A DNA stretch of 64,000 nt from Mesorhizobium sp. (GCA_004020645.1 SAQL01000030.1:1-64000), one strand, 5' to 3'; shown: positions 1-8,707, counted from the first letter of the stretch. Notes: generated by a model from the sequence alone, not told the origin. Numbers and translations are program-made.

Positions 1-269
1 CGGTGATGATGCAAAGGACTGAGCGGCGTCGACCGCCTCCTGACATCCGCGATCACGGAATTACTCGAATCGCCAAGTTCGGTACCATCCAAGGGCGGCG
101 GACCCCAATCCGCTAGGCTGGCGCCCGTCAGGCAATCTACCCCAACGCCCCCCAAGCAGGCGCCGGCCACTCCCGCAAGCGACTGTCAGCCGCTCATCTA
201 ATCATCCCCGAAACCGTTCAGTGTGCCAGTGGATCTTGCCGTCCGGACCTTTCATCGGCTTGTGGATCA
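1..269. other. Left edge, no gene recognised
   Basis: I see no reading frame with recognisable protein character on either strand. The stretch lies downstream of the small minus-strand gene that ends at 270, so it may hold its 3' region or the end of something outside the window. Confidence 0.5.
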
Positions 270-497
270 TCAATCCTTGGGAAAGTGCTCGGGATGAACC
301 TCGAGCAATGTGATCTTCACCGTTGGCTTGCAGCGGCTGCAGTCGAATTTGAGCTTCAAAGGATCGACCCCGCCGCCATAGACCATCATCAGGTCGGCCG
401 AACGGCAGTAGCGGACATTGCCGCAACTGCATTCTGCCTTGACGAGCATGTTGTGCCGGGTCGCCTTGCCCAACGTGTCGATCGGATCGTGTGCCAT
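270..497 (-). CDS. Small CxCG-type conserved protein, probable zinc site
   Basis: 75 residues beginning MAHDPIDTLGKATRHNMLVK. Cysteines are arranged as CSCGNVRYC near residue 25 and DCSRC near residue 49, which suggests a small zinc-ribbon-like fold. The central block DLMMVYGGGVDPLKLKFDC and the ending EVHPEHFPKD look conserved rather than random, and I recall similar short proteins in rhizobia, but no function is known to me. The start was taken at the ATG at 497 because the homology-like part begins there. A GGAGG lies about 19 bases upstream, farther than ideal. The open frame continues upstream to 704, but that extension is low-complexity and lacks a convincing start. It is divergent from the broken zinc-type gene at 579. 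Confidence 0.6.
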   Translation of the reverse strand: MAHDPIDTLGKATRHNMLVKAECSCGNVRYCRSADLMMVYGGGVDPLKLKFDCSRCKPTVKITLLEVHPEHFPKD

Positions 498-578
498 GAG
501 AACGAATAAGGAACATCCTCCTTGATCGTCAAGACCGGCTGTGGAATCTTTCCACCAATCTGAAGTGAGAACACTCCG

Positions 579-754
579 ATGAGCGACGAACTGATCCGCC
601 TTCCCGGAGCAATGGAGCCCGTCACGCGCCCCGGCATTCAGCACCATAGGTGCGAGCACCCCGGCTGCGGCAACAATGCAGCTTTGCCAGGCCGAGGCAG
701 CCATCCCACTGGTTCTGTATCGAGCACCGCGTCGAAGGTGAGCGATATCTATGA
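579..754 (+). pseudogene. Frameshifted small Cys/His (zinc-type) protein
   Basis: Frame one starts at ATG 579 and reads MSDELIRLPGAMEPVTRPG, then HHRCEHPGCG. It then loses protein character near 680. The adjacent frame from about 683 reads FARPRQPSHWFCIEHRVEG and ends ERYL at the TGA at 752-754. Joined, the parts give a plausible small zinc-binding protein of about 58 residues with CEHPGC in the N-terminal half and WFCxEH in the C-terminal half, an arrangement I recall from rhizobial small proteins. A short indel around 675-685 separates the halves. It is either a true pseudogene or a sequencing error; the uninterrupted frame-one product (61 residues, ending at 764) lacks the second half of the metal site. 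Confidence 0.55.
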
Positions 755-763
755 GGAAGCCTG

Positions 764-916
764 ATGATCAGACTGCCAAGGCAACAGGACGAGCATCCCG
801 ACCGTGAGATTGATTGCCAGGAGGCCATGGAGCCAGGCTTTCAGGCGATAGACAAGGCTCGTGCCTTCCTACTCGTGAACCTCACCGCGGCTTCAAATTT
901 GGCGATGGCCGGTTGA
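764..916 (+). CDS. Possible short or decayed rhizobial small protein
   Basis: A 50-codon frame begins MIRLPRQQDEHPDREIDCQE ten bases after the broken gene at 579. The stretch REIDCQEAMEPGFQAI resembles the N-terminal part of short DUF-type proteins of rhizobia (pattern REYDCQ, then AxxxAFxxL). The C-terminal half does not look conserved, so the gene may be truncated. No clear ribosome site was found. Function unknown; it could be a chance frame. Confidence 0.3.
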   Translation: MIRLPRQQDEHPDREIDCQEAMEPGFQAIDKARAFLLVNLTAASNLAMAG

Positions 917-963
917 GCCCATGACTGGTACTGTGCTTTTCAGGGAAAAGAACGGGCCCCGAG

Positions 964-2040
964 ATGACATCGGATTCAGAGAATGCGGTTGAGCAGTTGC
1001 TCGATACACCCGATCTTGCCACCGCGCTGGAAAGCGATCAGTTCAAAAAATTCCTCGACCAGGTGCCAATCGCGATTGCTGTTTCGGACTTGAGCGCGAA
1101 AGAGCGCGTGGTCTATGCCAATCCGGAATTCGAAAAACTGTCCGGTCTAATGGCGGCCGCGCTTACCCGGCAGAATTGGGCAGCACTCCCTGGTATCGGC
1201 CTCCATCAGCACCAGGACCGGCCACTTGGCGAAGCCGTGGTTGAGGAGACCGATTTCGTCGGCACCTTCCGGCTGGAGCGCGAAGCGGACAGGGCCGTGA
1301 TAACTGACGTTTATTCAAACATCATCGTGGACGACAATGGCATGCGGCGCTTCCGGTTGGTGGCTCTGGTCGACGTGTCAGCCCATGGTGAAAATCACGA
1401 CGGGCGCTCGGTGGAAGAGCTCGTTCGCGAGAAGGACACGCTGCTGCGCGAACTCCAGCATCGGGTGAAGAACAACCTCCAGATGATCACGGCGTTGATC
1501 CGTCTCGAAACCCGCAACGCCACGGAGCCCGATCAGAAGCGGTTTGAGAGGCTCGCCGGGCGTGTCGACGCTCTGGCGATCCTCTACCAGACATTATCGG
1601 CCGACGAACAGAAGGATGAAGTCGACCTTGGCGTCTATCTCAGCCAGATCGCGTCCGCAGTGATGACTTCGCAGGCCGTAGAGGGTATTCGCCTCGACAT
1701 GAAAGTGGACACATATCCGGTGTCGATCAACGTTGCCATGCCTGCGGGACTGGTCGTGAACGAACTGCTGACCAACGCTTTGAAGCATGCGTTCCGAGGG
1801 CGTGAGGGAGGTACGATAACGCTGCACAGCGTCGTAGATGGCGAGGGCTGCCGGGTCGTCGTTGCCGACGATGGCATCGGCCTGCCGGAGGGCGAGTCAT
1901 GGCCCAAGCCCGGCAAGCTTGGCGCGCTGATCGCCCGCTCGTTAGCCGAGAATGCCAAGGCGCAGTTCGACGTCAAGTCGAGTGCTGGCGAAGGGACTGC
2001 GGTCACTATCATCTTTAAGCGATCCGAGGCAGAAAGCTGA
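964..2040 (+). CDS. PAS-containing sensor histidine kinase, HisKA_2 type
   Basis: 358 residues, no transmembrane segment, so probably cytoplasmic. Residues about 28-140 resemble a PAS sensor domain (PIAIAVSDLSAKERVVYANP). The phospho-acceptor box LLRELQHRVKNNLQMI places the histidine at residue 166 and is characteristic of HisKA_2/HWE-like kinases. The ATP-binding part follows, with the N box NELLTNALKHAF and the G1 box VVADDGIGLPEG. Kinases of this class in alphaproteobacteria often feed PhyR-type response regulators of the general stress response, but no phyR or nepR is visible here, so that link is inference. The gene stands alone, followed by a 740-base gap before the ECF sigma gene. No receiver domain is attached. 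Confidence 0.85.
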   Translation: MTSDSENAVEQLLDTPDLATALESDQFKKFLDQVPIAIAVSDLSAKERVVYANPEFEKLSGLMAAALTRQNWAALPGIGLHQHQDRPLGEAVVEETDFVGTFRLEREADRAVITDVYSNIIVDDNGMRRFRLVALVDVSAHGENHDGRSVEELVREKDTLLRELQHRVKNNLQMITALIRLETRNATEPDQKRFERLAGRVDALAILYQTLSADEQKDEVDLGVYLSQIASAVMTSQAVEGIRLDMKVDTYPVSINVAMPAGLVVNELLTNALKHAFRGREGGTITLHSVVDGEGCRVVVADDGIGLPEGESWPKPGKLGALIARSLAENAKAQFDVKSSAGEGTAVTIIFKRSEAES

Positions 2041-2780
2041 CAACTCCGCTCTGAAATCCATCTGAAGTGCTGCTGCTCGACAGATGTTACGCTGCAAGGC
2101 TAGTTCGGCTCGACCTATAAGATGGAACGTCGGCATCGAGGCGCTTAGCCGCAGCGCGCGTGAAGCTTCCTGCCTCTGCGACGGCAATGAAGGCTGCGAC
2201 ATCGCTGAAATCGCGGTTTCTCATTTATCAATTCATTCTAACTTCATGCGGATTATAGCGGCCAATTAACGCCTGTCTCCTCCGTTATTTCTACGATCAC
2301 GACGACTAAAGGCCCGCCAGAAAGATCAGTGACATGAACACATGGTCGCTTGAGACGTCGGCTTTCAGAAAAAGCAAGGTTCATCTCAACGTCCGAGATG
2401 CGGCGCACTGCTGCCATTCGCAACGCGGACAATGAAGGTCACCGTTGGGTCAGATCGCGTCATGCAACGCAGTCAGTCGTTGAGAGCAATTTGGGTTGGG
2501 GGCGAGAGCGGCCGGCCTTCTCGCACTCGCGCGTTCTGGGGTCAAAACTCCACCAGCTGGCCGCCGCCAACGGCCGAAATGGATGGGAAGTTGCCATTCG
2601 GCTCAACAGCCAGAACGAGCACGTAGCGCCAAAACCGGAAGATGGAACTGCTCCACAACAAGGTCCGATTTGCTTGGTGAGCAGACCTCTGGTCCGCTAG
2701 AGTCCCAAGTCTCCACCGGGCTGCAGACCGAAACAAGGAAAACGCTGATCTCATGGTAAGCTGATGCATCTGGAGCGCCT
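2041..2780. other. 740-base gap with no convincing gene
   Basis: Several short frames exist on both strands, but none shows conserved-looking protein sequence, a good ribosome site or codon use like the neighbours. The last 30 bases carry the ribosome site TCTGGAGCG of the sigma-factor gene. The gap probably holds the terminator of the kinase gene and the sigma-factor promoter, but I could not place either. Confidence 0.45.
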
Positions 2781-3503
2781 ATGATGAAGCCGACCGGATC
2801 CACCGAGGCCGCGAGGATCGAGGACCTTGACGACGCGGGGCTGGTTGAACACGCGCGACTGCGTGACCCCGCCGCATTCTGGTTAATCATCAAGCGTCAC
2901 AATCAGCGGCTTCACCGGGTCGCCCGCGCCGTCCTGAATGACGACACCGAGGCCGAGGACGTACTTCAGGAGACCTATATCCACGCCTTCACCCATCTGG
3001 CCGAATTCCGGGCGGAGGCGCAGCTGTCGACCTGGCTCACCCGGATCGCGCTGAACGAGGCGCTGGGACGCCGCCGGAAAAGGCGGCCCACCGTCGACGT
3101 GAAAGCCGTCGAAGGCATGGTCGCTCCATTCAGCGCCCACAAGCCTGATCCCGAAGAGGCGGCCGCTCTCGCTGAAATCCGCGACCTCCTGGAGCGAGCC
3201 GTCGGTGGCTTGCCAGAGCCCTTTCGCATCGTCTTTGTCATGCGAGACGTCGAGGAAATGAGCATTGAGGAAACGGCTTTTCTCTTGGCATTGCGACCTC
3301 AGACGGTGAGCACCCGTCTTTATCGCGCACGCCGACTGCTCCGCGAGGCGCTGCGGGACAAGCTCGCCACCGTGTTCACGGATACGTTTCTCTTCGCTGG
3401 CGCCCGTTGTGACCGCCTCGCGCAATCAGTCCTGGACCGGCTCGCAATCCGCCTGGTTCGAAAGGATACTCATCCGTTGAACACGGCGACTGAGCGCACC
3501 TAG
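2781..3503 (+). CDS. ECF-family RNA polymerase sigma factor
   Basis: 240 residues. Region 2 is seen at about 25-95 (DTEAEDVLQETYIHAF) and region 4 at about 130-190 (SIEETAFLLALRPQTVSTRL, then YRARRLLREAL). A C-terminal tail with FLFAGARCDRLAQSVLDRL follows region 4; this Cys-containing tail is a recurrent feature of one ECF subgroup and might sense redox state or metal, which is inference. No anti-sigma gene is adjacent. The start is ATG 2781, with GGAG 7 bases upstream; a second ATG follows directly. The next genes on the strand encode a Tat-exported ferritin-like protein and a HiPIP, and a candidate ECF promoter precedes the first of them, so an exported redox or iron module is the likely regulon. 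Confidence 0.9.
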   Translation: MMKPTGSTEAARIEDLDDAGLVEHARLRDPAAFWLIIKRHNQRLHRVARAVLNDDTEAEDVLQETYIHAFTHLAEFRAEAQLSTWLTRIALNEALGRRRKRRPTVDVKAVEGMVAPFSAHKPDPEEAAALAEIRDLLERAVGGLPEPFRIVFVMRDVEEMSIEETAFLLALRPQTVSTRLYRARRLLREALRDKLATVFTDTFLFAGARCDRLAQSVLDRLAIRLVRKDTHPLNTATERT

Positions 3504-3561
3504 ACGCCGTCCACGCCAAGATTGCGCCGGCTCCTTTCGCGGGGCTGTTGTCGCGGGACGC

Positions 3562-3593
3562 GGGAATATTTTGGCGGCCCGGACCATCTAATC
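3562..3593 (+). promoter_or_regulatory. Candidate ECF-type promoter of the ferritin-like gene
   Basis: GGGAATA at 3562-3568 and CCATCTAATC at 3584-3593, with 16 bases between GGAATA and CATCTA. This matches the general layout of ECF promoters (AAT-containing -35, about 16-base spacer, CGTC/CATC-like -10). It lies about 70 bases before ATG 3662. Control by the sigma factor encoded just upstream is inference. Confidence 0.4.
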
Positions 3594-3661
3594 ATCAGGC
3601 AAATGCACTCGGCGCCGCGGTGCTGACAGCGGCGTTGAATCAACAAACATAGGAGACCGCC

Positions 3662-4525
3662 ATGCAGGGCGCACTTCACCTATCCCGGCGTCAGTCGCTT
3701 CAGGGACTTGTCGTACTCGGTGCCGGAGCGGCACTCAGCGGAATCGCGCGGCCTTCTCCGGTATTGGCACAGGACATATCGGACGAAGACATTTTCCGCT
3801 TTGCGCTCAACCTCGAATATATGGAGGCTGAATACTACCTCCGCGGCACCACCGGAAAAGGCATCGACGCAGCCGATGCCGGTTCGAAACCCGGCGACGT
3901 CGTTGGTGGGAAGCAAGTCTCGTTCGAGACGCCGGCCATCGGCGAATTCATGCAGGAAGTCGCCGAAAATGAACTCGCGCACGTCCGCTTCTACCGCAAG
4001 ACGCTTGGAACGGACGCTGTTGACCGGCCGGCGATCGATTTCGATGGGGGGTTCAAGGCGGTTGCGGAGGCAGCTGGTTTCGGTGCCGACTTCGACCCCT
4101 TCGGCAACGAAACGAACTTCGTTCTCGGCGGGATGTTGTTCGAGGATGTCGGCGTCACCGCCTATGCCGGTGCGGCGACGGTTCTGAAAAACAAAGACTT
4201 CCTCGCCGCCGCCGCAGGCATCCTGGCGGTCGAGGCCTACCACATGGGCATGGCGCGATCTACGCTGTACCGGAAGGGAGAGGAAGCCTGGAAGGCCGCC
4301 AACGCCGTCTCCGATGCCCGAGACAAAATCGACGGATCTGACGATAAGGACCAGGGGATCCAGGTGGACGGAAAAGCCAACATCGTTCCGTCGACGCCCG
4401 ATGCGATCGCCTTCACCAGAACGCCGCAGGAGGTGCTCCGGATCGTCTACCTCACCGACAAGGATGGAGTGAGCAAGGGCGGCTTCTATCCGGAAGGGAT
4501 GAACGGCACGCTCAAGAGCACCTGA
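3662..4525 (+). CDS. Tat-exported ferritin-like domain protein
   Basis: 287 residues. The N-terminus carries SRRQSLQGLVVLGAGAAL, a twin-arginine signal with cleavage probably after VLAQ, near residue 36. The mature part fits the Ferritin_2 (PF13668-type) four-helix family: NLEYMEAEYYLRG supplies a Glu-rich first helix, ENELAHVRFYRK an ExxxH motif, and VEAYHMGMARS another E/H pair. In this family such residues may bind a di-metal centre, though catalytic activity is unproven. The protein should be periplasmic. ATG 3662 follows AGGAGACCGCC, a good ribosome site. It is followed by the HiPIP gene with a 73-base gap and lies downstream of the ECF sigma gene. The three probably form a stress-responsive set. 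Confidence 0.85.
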   Translation: MQGALHLSRRQSLQGLVVLGAGAALSGIARPSPVLAQDISDEDIFRFALNLEYMEAEYYLRGTTGKGIDAADAGSKPGDVVGGKQVSFETPAIGEFMQEVAENELAHVRFYRKTLGTDAVDRPAIDFDGGFKAVAEAAGFGADFDPFGNETNFVLGGMLFEDVGVTAYAGAATVLKNKDFLAAAAGILAVEAYHMGMARSTLYRKGEEAWKAANAVSDARDKIDGSDDKDQGIQVDGKANIVPSTPDAIAFTRTPQEVLRIVYLTDKDGVSKGGFYPEGMNGTLKST

Positions 4526-4598
4526 GCCAGTTGCGATGAGTGACGATGCGCCGCCGGAAACCGAGCGGCCTCGTAGTGACTGCTCTTGGAGAAAGACC

Positions 4599-4907
4599 AT
4601 GAGTAAAGATGATGATGTGAATCACGGATCGGCAGCTTCAAGCCGAGTGCTGTCTCGCCGCAATTTCCTGAAAGTCTCTGTGACCGGTGCGGCGATTGCC
4701 AGCGCCGGCGGCCTTTCAGCCTGTATGACTGGACCGATGGCAGCCGGAAAGACAACCAAGGCGCTGGCGCGGTATCAGAACACCCCAAATCGTGGCCGGC
4801 GCTGCGGTGGGTGTACTCACTTCCGAGAGCCAAACGGGTGCGAGATCGTTGCCGGTGCAATCAGCCCAAATGGCTGGTGCCGTTTCCACGAGCCGCTGCC
4901 GGCTTGA
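4599..4907 (+). CDS. High-potential iron-sulfur protein (HiPIP)
   Basis: 102 residues. A twin-arginine signal (SRRNFLKVSVTGAAIAS) is followed by LSAC, which could also be a lipobox. The C-terminal half holds four cysteines in CGGCTHF, then NGCEI, then GWCRFHEP, the pattern of HiPIP proteins that carry one 4Fe-4S cubane and act as periplasmic electron carriers. Start at ATG 4599 with GGAGAAAG just upstream; an earlier in-frame ATG at 4536 has no such site and would bury the Tat signal. It is probably co-expressed with the ferritin-like gene. The redox partner cannot be named. Confidence 0.9.
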   Translation: MSKDDDVNHGSAASSRVLSRRNFLKVSVTGAAIASAGGLSACMTGPMAAGKTTKALARYQNTPNRGRRCGGCTHFREPNGCEIVAGAISPNGWCRFHEPLPA

Positions 4908-5094
4908 TGCACCAAGTTGCGGTCTCCCGCCTTATGTCTCGGGCGGGAGCAAGCGACGGCAGCTTCCACAGACCGAAGCTGCCAGTCGACTCCCGGCCCC
5001 GCTCCAGTCATCAACGCGCCGCACAGCGGTCGTGCTGTTCCTTCGAAGCAGTGGCTGCAGGAGGTTCAATACCGGACCTCGCCCGGTCAGGTGC

Positions 5095-6867
5095 TCATAC
5101 GAGGCCGGCTTTGCGAAGGCCATCCACGATCAGCTCGAAATCGTTGGGATCCTTGTAGGGCAACACTTTGCGGCGATGTTCCAGAGAATATTGGGGGTTG
5201 ACGCGAAACACTTCCTGCCACTCGCGACGGGCTTCTTCGAACCGACCCAGATGGCCGTAGCTCGCCGCCAGGAGCACGCGTGAGACGTCGGTGGAAGGGT
5301 TACGAACAAGTCGCCGCCTCAGGATCCCAATTGCCTCTTCGTACCTGCGCAACTGGAACATCGCTTGCGCCTGGAAGTGAAGGTACACGTCCGGATAATA
5401 CGGGTTCAAGGCCATTGCCCTGTCGAAACACCGGAGTGCGTCCTCAGGCTTGCCGGAATAATGCAATGCGTAACCGAGATTTTCGTGCCCCTCGGCAAGA
5501 TTTGGCGCAAGAGCGATCAAGCGTTCAGCCGAGCGGATGGCCGCCTCATGCCGTCGCGAATACAATTCGACGATGCCCAGCGCCCAATGCGCGTAAGGAT
5601 ATCGATCGTCGAGCGCCACTGCCCGTGCCGCGAACATTTCCGCTTGTGCCATTGCGTTCGACCACGCCGAGCTCCACTGGTTTGCATAGTCCAGTATGTT
5701 TGCGAACGCGAGGAACGCGTAGGCGGGAGCGAATTTCGGGTCGAATTCGACGGCGCGCTGCAACAGCTCCCGGCCCTTGATGTTTTCCGCTTTCGTGAAC
5801 CGCCATAGCTGCTCTCGGCCATGAAGAAAGCAGTCATACGCGTCTAGGTTGCCGGTTTGCTCGGTCGCGAGCCGCTGCTGGTCGCCCTTTGTCAGGTTGA
5901 GCGCCAGCGCGTCGACAATTTGCTGCGTAACGTCGTCCTGTACGGCAAAGATATCGGTCAGGTTGCGATCGAAGCGCTCCGCCCACAGATGTCCGCCTGT
6001 GGTCGCGTCAATAAGCTGCGCGGTGATACGCACCCTGTTGCCGGATTTGCGGACGCTTCCCTCCAGCACGTAATGCACGCCGAGGTTCCTGCCCACCTCC
6101 TGAACGTTCACGTTCCTGCCCTTGAAAGTGAAGGACGAATTGCGAGCGATCACAAACAGCTGCGACAGCTTTGAGAGAGCTGTGATGATGTCTTCGGAGA
6201 TTCCGTCGGCGAAATATTCCTGCTCGGTATCACCGCTCATGTTGGCGAAGGGCAGCACGGCGATCGATAACTGAGACGGTGCCGCTGTCGAAAGCAGAGC
6301 TTCCGAAAGTTCGGGGGTCACAGGCGCCTTTGCGTGAGCCGCGGTGCCGACTCGGAGTGAATAAACCCGGATCGGCTCGGCAATATTCTTGAGCTGGGTG
6401 TCGCCGAGATCACTGACCGAAACGTCTAGTCTCGTCTTGACTTGCCGATAGGCGTCTTCGGACAGGCAGATGGTGCCCGGGGCAGCGACGCCCTCCAGAC
6501 GCGAGGCGATGTTGACGCCATCGCCCATCAGGTCGCCGTCGCTTTCTTCGACCACGTCGCCCAAATGTATCCCAATCCGAAACTCGATGCGGCGGTCCTC
6601 GGGCACGCCGGCGTTGCGCTCGATCATGCCATTCTGCACTTCTATGGCGCAGCGCACGGCATCTACCACACTGCGGAATTCGACCAACGCACCATCGCCT
6701 GTGCGCTTGACCATACGACCGTTGTACACGGCGATGGTCGGGTCAATCAGGTCGCTACGAAGTGCCCGCAACCGGGCCAAAGTACGATCTTCATCCGCGC
6801 TCGCCAGCCGGCTGTACCCGACCACATCAGCGGCAAGGATCGCGGCTAGCTTGCGGCTCTCGCTCAC
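5095..6867 (-). CDS. Class III adenylate/guanylate cyclase with TPR repeats
   Basis: 590 residues. Residues about 5-170 form a class III nucleotide cyclase domain: KLAAILAADVVGYSRL contains the first metal-binding Asp, and GRMVKRTGDGALVEF and GDLMGDGVNIASRLE are typical. Residues about 205-330 form the TolB/FlgO-like region often found in this architecture (SIAVLPFANMSGD, ADGISEDIITALSKL, YVLEGSVRKSG). The remainder holds several TPRs (APAYAFLAFANI, AEGHENLGYALHYSG, DVYLHFQAQAMFQLRRYEEA). The start is taken as GTG 6867 because AGGAG lies 9 bases upstream and family members begin at this point. Product is probably cAMP, but activity is not proven. The middle and TPR parts resemble the two regulators at 27647 and 31197, which carry DNA-binding heads instead. 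Confidence 0.88.
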   Translation of the reverse strand: MSESRKLAAILAADVVGYSRLASADEDRTLARLRALRSDLIDPTIAVYNGRMVKRTGDGALVEFRSVVDAVRCAIEVQNGMIERNAGVPEDRRIEFRIGIHLGDVVEESDGDLMGDGVNIASRLEGVAAPGTICLSEDAYRQVKTRLDVSVSDLGDTQLKNIAEPIRVYSLRVGTAAHAKAPVTPELSEALLSTAAPSQLSIAVLPFANMSGDTEQEYFADGISEDIITALSKLSQLFVIARNSSFTFKGRNVNVQEVGRNLGVHYVLEGSVRKSGNRVRITAQLIDATTGGHLWAERFDRNLTDIFAVQDDVTQQIVDALALNLTKGDQQRLATEQTGNLDAYDCFLHGREQLWRFTKAENIKGRELLQRAVEFDPKFAPAYAFLAFANILDYANQWSSAWSNAMAQAEMFAARAVALDDRYPYAHWALGIVELYSRRHEAAIRSAERLIALAPNLAEGHENLGYALHYSGKPEDALRCFDRAMALNPYYPDVYLHFQAQAMFQLRRYEEAIGILRRRLVRNPSTDVSRVLLAASYGHLGRFEEARREWQEVFRVNPQYSLEHRRKVLPYKDPNDFELIVDGLRKAGLV

Positions 6868-7021
6868 GGGACAATCTCCTCGTATCCACACTAACACGAA
6901 GAGGCAGGGAAACATGAAAGTTCGCTGTCCCCATCAGAGCGGCATCCTGCACTCGCTAGAATTCTACACCGAAGTAAGGGTTCATCCGGCGCGGCTGCCT
7001 GGCAAGTGGCCGCACGCCCCC

Positions 7022-7171
7022 TCAATGCCTCTTGAAATACTGCACCTCGCGTTCGTGCTTCTCGGCGGCCTCGCGGGTGTCAAACGTCCCGAGATTGCGG
7101 CGCTTGCCGGTCTTTTCGTCCTTCTTGCGCGAATAGAGGCGGTATTTTCCGTCTTTGAGTTTTCTGATCAT
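7022..7171 (-). CDS. Small basic conserved protein (49 residues)
   Basis: The frame reads MIRKLKDGKYRLYSRKKDEK at the start and KHEREVQYFKRH at the end. It is strongly charged and I recall near-identical short proteins throughout rhizobia; function unknown. GGGGAG lies just before the ATG. It begins three bases after the stop of the DUF2934 gene at 7175, so both are almost certainly one transcript. Confidence 0.75.
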   Translation of the reverse strand: MIRKLKDGKYRLYSRKKDEKTGKRRNLGTFDTREAAEKHEREVQYFKRH

Positions 7172-7174
7172 TTT

Positions 7175-7504
7175 TCACTCCCCGAGCCGCTGCTTCCCCT
7201 TGAGATTGCGCGCGGCTTGCTCGATCGCCGCGCGGTCGTTGCCCAGCCTGTCGATCAGCTCCTGCGCCTGTTCGCCCGATATGCCGGTGCGCACCGCCAG
7301 GGCCTCCACCGTCAGGACGTCGGAGCTCGCGACCTCGCGGGTTTCCGGCAGGGCATCGCCTGCGGTCAGCGGCAGGGCTGCCTCCCTGTCGATCTCGGCC
7401 TCGGCCCGGTGCCAGTGCCGCTCGGGATCGCCATGGATCCGGCCTTCACGTTCCCAGATCTGGTATGCGCGCTCACGAATCTTGTCTTCCCGGTCGTCGC
7501 CCAT
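7175..7504 (-). CDS. DUF2934/DUF3606 small protein
   Basis: 109 residues. Residues 5-40 (KIRERAYQIWEREGRIHGDP, then HWHRAEAEI) match DUF2934, and the C-terminal VRTGISGEQAQELIDRLGND matches DUF3606. Both are short helical modules frequent in rhizobial stress-type proteins, with no known reaction. The start at ATG 7504 is set by a strong GGAGGAATCAAC. The longer upstream frame has no protein character. Co-transcribed with the 49-residue gene that follows. Confidence 0.85.
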   Translation of the reverse strand: MGDDREDKIRERAYQIWEREGRIHGDPERHWHRAEAEIDREAALPLTAGDALPETREVASSDVLTVEALAVRTGISGEQAQELIDRLGNDRAAIEQAARNLKGKQRLGE

Positions 7505-7625
7505 GTTGATTCCTCCTTTGGGTATCGGATGAACGCCGCGCCAACCCGAACGATCCAAGAAAGCTGCGTGATCGTTGGTCGCACAGGGCGCCATGCATTG
7601 CGACCGCCAGCCCGCCCCCGCCCGC

Positions 7626-8315
7626 CTACTCGCACTGCCGGCGCGGGCCGCCGGAATAGGGCTGATAGGTATTGTCTTCCGGCCGATAGGAGCGGTAGCG
7701 GCTGAAGCAATAGTCCACGTGGTCGGGCGGAAGCTGGGCGGCGTCCCCATACGATGCGCCCTCATCCGACGGAACGTCGCCATCCATTGGCCACATGTCG
7801 ATCGCCTCGACATAGCTGGCGCCATCGTCGGGAGGTTGTACGGCGGGCTCGACCGGGCCGGCATCGAGATAGGGCGAGATGCAGGGACGCTGCTCTCCGC
7901 TGTAGGATGTGTAGTGGTCGTCGCTTGGGCTGTAGGAGCGGTAGCGGCTTGCGCACCATCGCACATGGGCGGCGGGCATCGCCTGCTGCTCGTCCGTTGC
8001 CGGCTTGATAGAGCCGGTTACGGTGGGTTCGGGCGGTGGAGCTGTGGTATCGGCAGGTTTCGAGGTGCGATCATCCGCGACGGTGCGATCAACCGGGACC
8101 TCGCGTGGGACCTCGCGGGCGGGAAGGCGCTCAAGACGCTGCGAAGCGGGGTTCACCTTCCGCGGCTCTCTTGGCCACAGTTCGGCGACGCTGGAAGTCG
8201 GGGCCGCCTGCCGCACCGGCTCGGCGGAAAGAATCCAGACGGCAAACGCCAATCCGCTGGCGAAAACCGCCAGCGTCAGAACGAAGCCGCCAAGTACCGC
8301 CGATAAAGCTTTCAC
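7626..8315 (-). CDS. BA14K-family membrane-anchored repeat protein
   Basis: 229 residues. An N-terminal hydrophobic segment (residues about 8-30) acts as signal or anchor. A Pro-rich linker follows. Two BA14K-type modules are visible: HVRWCASRYRSYSPSDDHY with a downstream Cys, and HVDYCFSRYRSYRPEDNTY ending RRQCE. BA14K proteins were named from an immunoreactive Brucella antigen and are widespread in Rhizobiales; a lectin-like activity has been proposed for some. The duplicated module with about 60 intervening residues is unusual, as most members I know carry one. Probably periplasmic, tethered at the N-terminus. Confidence 0.85.
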   Translation of the reverse strand: MKALSAVLGGFVLTLAVFASGLAFAVWILSAEPVRQAAPTSSVAELWPREPRKVNPASQRLERLPAREVPREVPVDRTVADDRTSKPADTTAPPPEPTVTGSIKPATDEQQAMPAAHVRWCASRYRSYSPSDDHYTSYSGEQRPCISPYLDAGPVEPAVQPPDDGASYVEAIDMWPMDGDVPSDEGASYGDAAQLPPDHVDYCFSRYRSYRPEDNTYQPYSGGPRRQCE

Positions 8316-8519
8316 CCTGCGCTCCTTTGCCCCTTACCTTTAAAATGCGAGGCATTGGATCCGGTTCCAACCAGGCGCGGCAGCAGGAGCTTCCGGCGCT
8401 CGAGGAAGGCCCCTCTCCGACCGCTTCGCCGAGCCACCTCTCCGCCGCTTCACGGCAGGGCTATCGCAAATGGCCCCCTCACCCGGATTGCCAACCGAAT
8501 TGCGAAGGGCAATTCGGGA

Positions 8520-8660
8520 CAATCCGACCTCTCCCCAAGGGGAGAGGAGCCAGTGCTGACGTTTCTCTCTTCTCCCCACCGGGGAGAAGGTGGCCGCCCA
8601 CGGTGTCTTGCCTCCGGCAAGCCCGAGGACAGGCTCCGCGGCCGGATGAGGGGGCAGTTC
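8520..8660. repeat. GC-rich palindromic intergenic repeat
   Basis: A perfect 20-base palindrome built on CTCTCCCC/GGGGAGAG occupies 8528-8547. A second hairpin, TTCTCCCCACCGGGGAGAA, lies at 8570-8588 and is followed by GGTGGCC. This is the same style of element as at 19463 (CTTCTCCCC then GTGGGAGAAGGTGG). The 390-base gap 8316-8707 holds no gene. Confidence 0.7.
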
Positions 8661-8707
8661 CTATGCGCGATGCCCTGCCCGCTTCGCGGGGGCGAGGAAC
8701 CAAGCCT

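Noticed and set aside
2350..2759. Overlapping short frames in the gap before the sigma-factor gene
   Set aside because: Three different frames are open with no conserved pattern and no ribosome sites.
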